From positions 1 to 64,000 of the forward strand of contig CAMCXS010000008.1 of NCBI GenBank assembly GCA_945883495.1: a stretch of 64,000 nucleotides of DNA, written 5' to 3'. Source of the DNA: Akkermansia muciniphila. GTDB taxonomy: Bacteria; Verrucomicrobiota; Verrucomicrobiia; Verrucomicrobiales; DEV007. Made by a program: the position numbers and the translations under genes. The notes beneath the pieces are model-generated. The model did no database searches and had not been told where the DNA came from. It saw only the letters and a program-made list of their open reading frames with translations. How positions within the stretch are numbered: position 1 is the stretch's first letter; each line of letters begins with the position of its first letter. This document shows, piece by piece, positions 60,701 to 63,700 of the stretch.

Positions 60701-63700
60701 CGCGGCGCCTTGACCGGCGATGGTGCCATTGAGCACGATGCTGCGGTCTCCGCGAAGGTTGAGGTCACCGTTGAGGGTGAAGTTGTTCGCCAGAGTCAAC
60801 GTTGATGCGTTGAATGCACTGCTGGTGAAGATGCTGGAGGCGGCGGACACGTTGATGGCCCCCCCGCCCAGCGCGGAGTTGCTTCCCAGAATCACGTTGC
60901 CGCCACCCAGGGTGATCGGGCCAGACATCGTGTTCGTTCCGGTGAACGCGATCAAACCACCTCCGGCCAGAGTGAGGCCCGAACCACCATCCACGACATT
61001 CGCGCTGATCTCCAGTTCGCGGATGTTGCTGCCGGCGTCATTGGTCGTGAAGGTCCGGGCGCTACCGCCAAAATTGAGGGTCCCGTCTTCGATCCGGGCG
61101 CTCGGAGACAGCGTGGTGGACGATCCCCCGGCGTTGTTCAGCGTCACGTTCCCGCCAAGCGTGAGCGTGCCGCCATTCAAATCGACGCGTCCGCTGAAGG
61201 TCGGACCTGCCGCCAGGGTCAGCGTGCCAATCGCGTCCGTGTTGCCATTGAAGTTGAGCAAACCACTGGCGTTGACGGTGACGTTCCCGGTGATTTGGTT
61301 CGACCGGTTCAGAATCACCACGTCCGCGTCTTGCCCGCCGGTGAGGGCATTGTCGCCCACGGTCAAAGCCACGGTGGCCGCTGTCCCATCCTGCTTATCG
61401 AGCACGAGAGTCCCCTCCAGAACCGTGGTCCCGGTGTGCGAGTTGACCACGGCGTCGCTAGAGCCGCCACCCAATGTCAATGTCCCCGGAAGAATCTTGG
61501 TCAGCGTGAACGCACCAGACACCGCGCCAACCTGCCTCAGATTGTCCGCCGTCCTCGCTACGCCCACCGTCGCATTGCCCGTCAGCGTCAGCGCCCCGTT
61601 AAGCCGGTTACTTCCCGCCAAATTGAGCAGTGCGACACCTCGGGTGGCCAGGTTGGACCCGAAGGAGCCGGTTCCCGTCAAGGAGATGTTCTCACTCAAG
61701 ATGAGATTCGCGGCGGAGCCATCGATCAACAGCGATCCGGTCGTGACGGTGGTCCCTCCCACGCTCGAGCCCAACGCCGCATTACTGCTCACCATCACTT
61801 CCCCGCCATTGACGAGGAGCGACGAAGCGAAGCTGCTGGTCCCGGAGAGGACGAGACGGCCCCCACTGACTTTCTCAATGGTGCCCACAGCCCCTCCGTC
61901 TCCGATCGCCGCGCTGATCAACAAATCCGCGGAGCCCGTACTGTCGCCCACGTCAATGAGGCGGTTGCCCGAGACGCTCGCCCCGAACAGTTCCAAGGTG
62001 CCGCCGGAGATGGTAGCCGGCGCGGCAGGCACGCCTCCGTTCAATACCCGGACCGCAATCCGGCCGTTTCCGCTCACGGTGTTATCGATGCGCAGGGTGC
62101 CACCTCCCAGTGTGACGTCGCCGCTGCCGTTTGGACCGACCTCAAGCCCAAGGGCATCGTGGTTATTCCCCGAACCGACCCGGCCGGTGATCGATTCGTT
62201 GAAGCCATTCAGATCGAAGACCCCCGTCGAGATGACCCGGACGCGCATGCCACCCGTGATCTGATCTCTGGCCAGCAACTTCAGTCTGACGGAGTTGTCC
62301 ACGCCGTAGAAATTACCGATGAAGAGCTCCGTGTTGTCCCCAAGCGCCACGGCGTTGACCCCAGCGGTCTTGTTCAACTCGACGGTGCCCTGCCAAATGA
62401 CCGTGGTCTGACCGAAGGTATTAGCAGCCGTGCCGCCAAGCTCGAGCGTCCCGTCACCGAACTTATTGAAGGACTGATTGCTCACCACTCCGTTGAGGAT
62501 CAGTTCAGAACCCGCCGCGACCTGGATTCCGGTGCGGTTCGAGTTCAAAATGACGTGGCCGACCCAGGTGTTGGTTCCCGAGAGGCTACGGAGAGGCACA
62601 ACTCCAAATGATCCCTCGCCATTGCCGCTGAGCGCCAGGGTTTCGTTCGTGATCGTCACCGAATTGGTGAGCTCCACCGCGGCGCCCACCGTGACGTTGA
62701 CGCCCGCGCTGGATCCACCGCGAATCGTGGACATGGCCGGAGTGGTGGCGCCACCCGCGTTGACCAGCGCCGTCGTCATCTGCGCGTGGTCGAACTGCCC
62801 CATCGTGTTCTGGAACGTGATATCGAAGATCAGATTGCTCACCGCCGAGACCGACACATTACCCGCCCCGATCCCCGGCAACGCGCTGAGCTTCGCGAGG
62901 ATGTCAGCCGCCGTGGCGGACGGAGTGGCGCTGTAGGTGATCGCCGCCGTGGTGAACCCACCGAAGCTGAGCGTGAAGGTGGTGCTGGCATCGGTCGGAT
63001 TGCCTCCGATCGCGACGCGCTGAATCTCATTGGTGAGCGAGGTCGCTTCGGCCCCGAAAGCGGAATTCTTCGCCGCGCGGAAGATCCCCTCGTTGACGCG
63101 GGTGACGGCGCCAAAGGTATTCACCCCGGATCCAGACATCACCAGGGTTCCGGTTCCGTGCTTGCCGAACGTTCCGATGTTACCCGGAAGGATGTCCACC
63201 ACGCCCAGGCCAGAGGCACCGGCCGCGTTCAACGAAGTGACACCGACCAAGGGTTGATTGAACCCTCCCAAGGCACCTTGGAAGGCAATGCTGAAGAGCG
63301 CGGGCAGCCCGCCTTCCCCAGCCAGGGTGGCCGCCGTGACCACCACGTTGCCCGTGCCCACGGTCGAAAGCGCCTCAAGCGCCGTCTGGATCGCGCTGGC
63401 CATGGCCACGGGATCACTGCTCCAGGTGAGTGTCGACGTAGTCTGTCCGTTGAAGGTAAGATTGAAGGTCGTCGAACCACTGGTGGGCAGACCGCCAACC
63501 GACAGACGTTGCACTTCATTGACCCCGGTCATGCCGGTGACGGCACTGGAGATATCCAGATCCGACGCCGCCCCGACGAAGACATGTCCATCGGCGCCGG
63601 AAAGATTGAGGGTGGCCACGGAGATCGCGTTCCCGCTTCCTTTGCTCGCCACGAGCCCGCTGCCCAAGGTGAGGCTACCAGCCCCGCTGACGACAATGCT

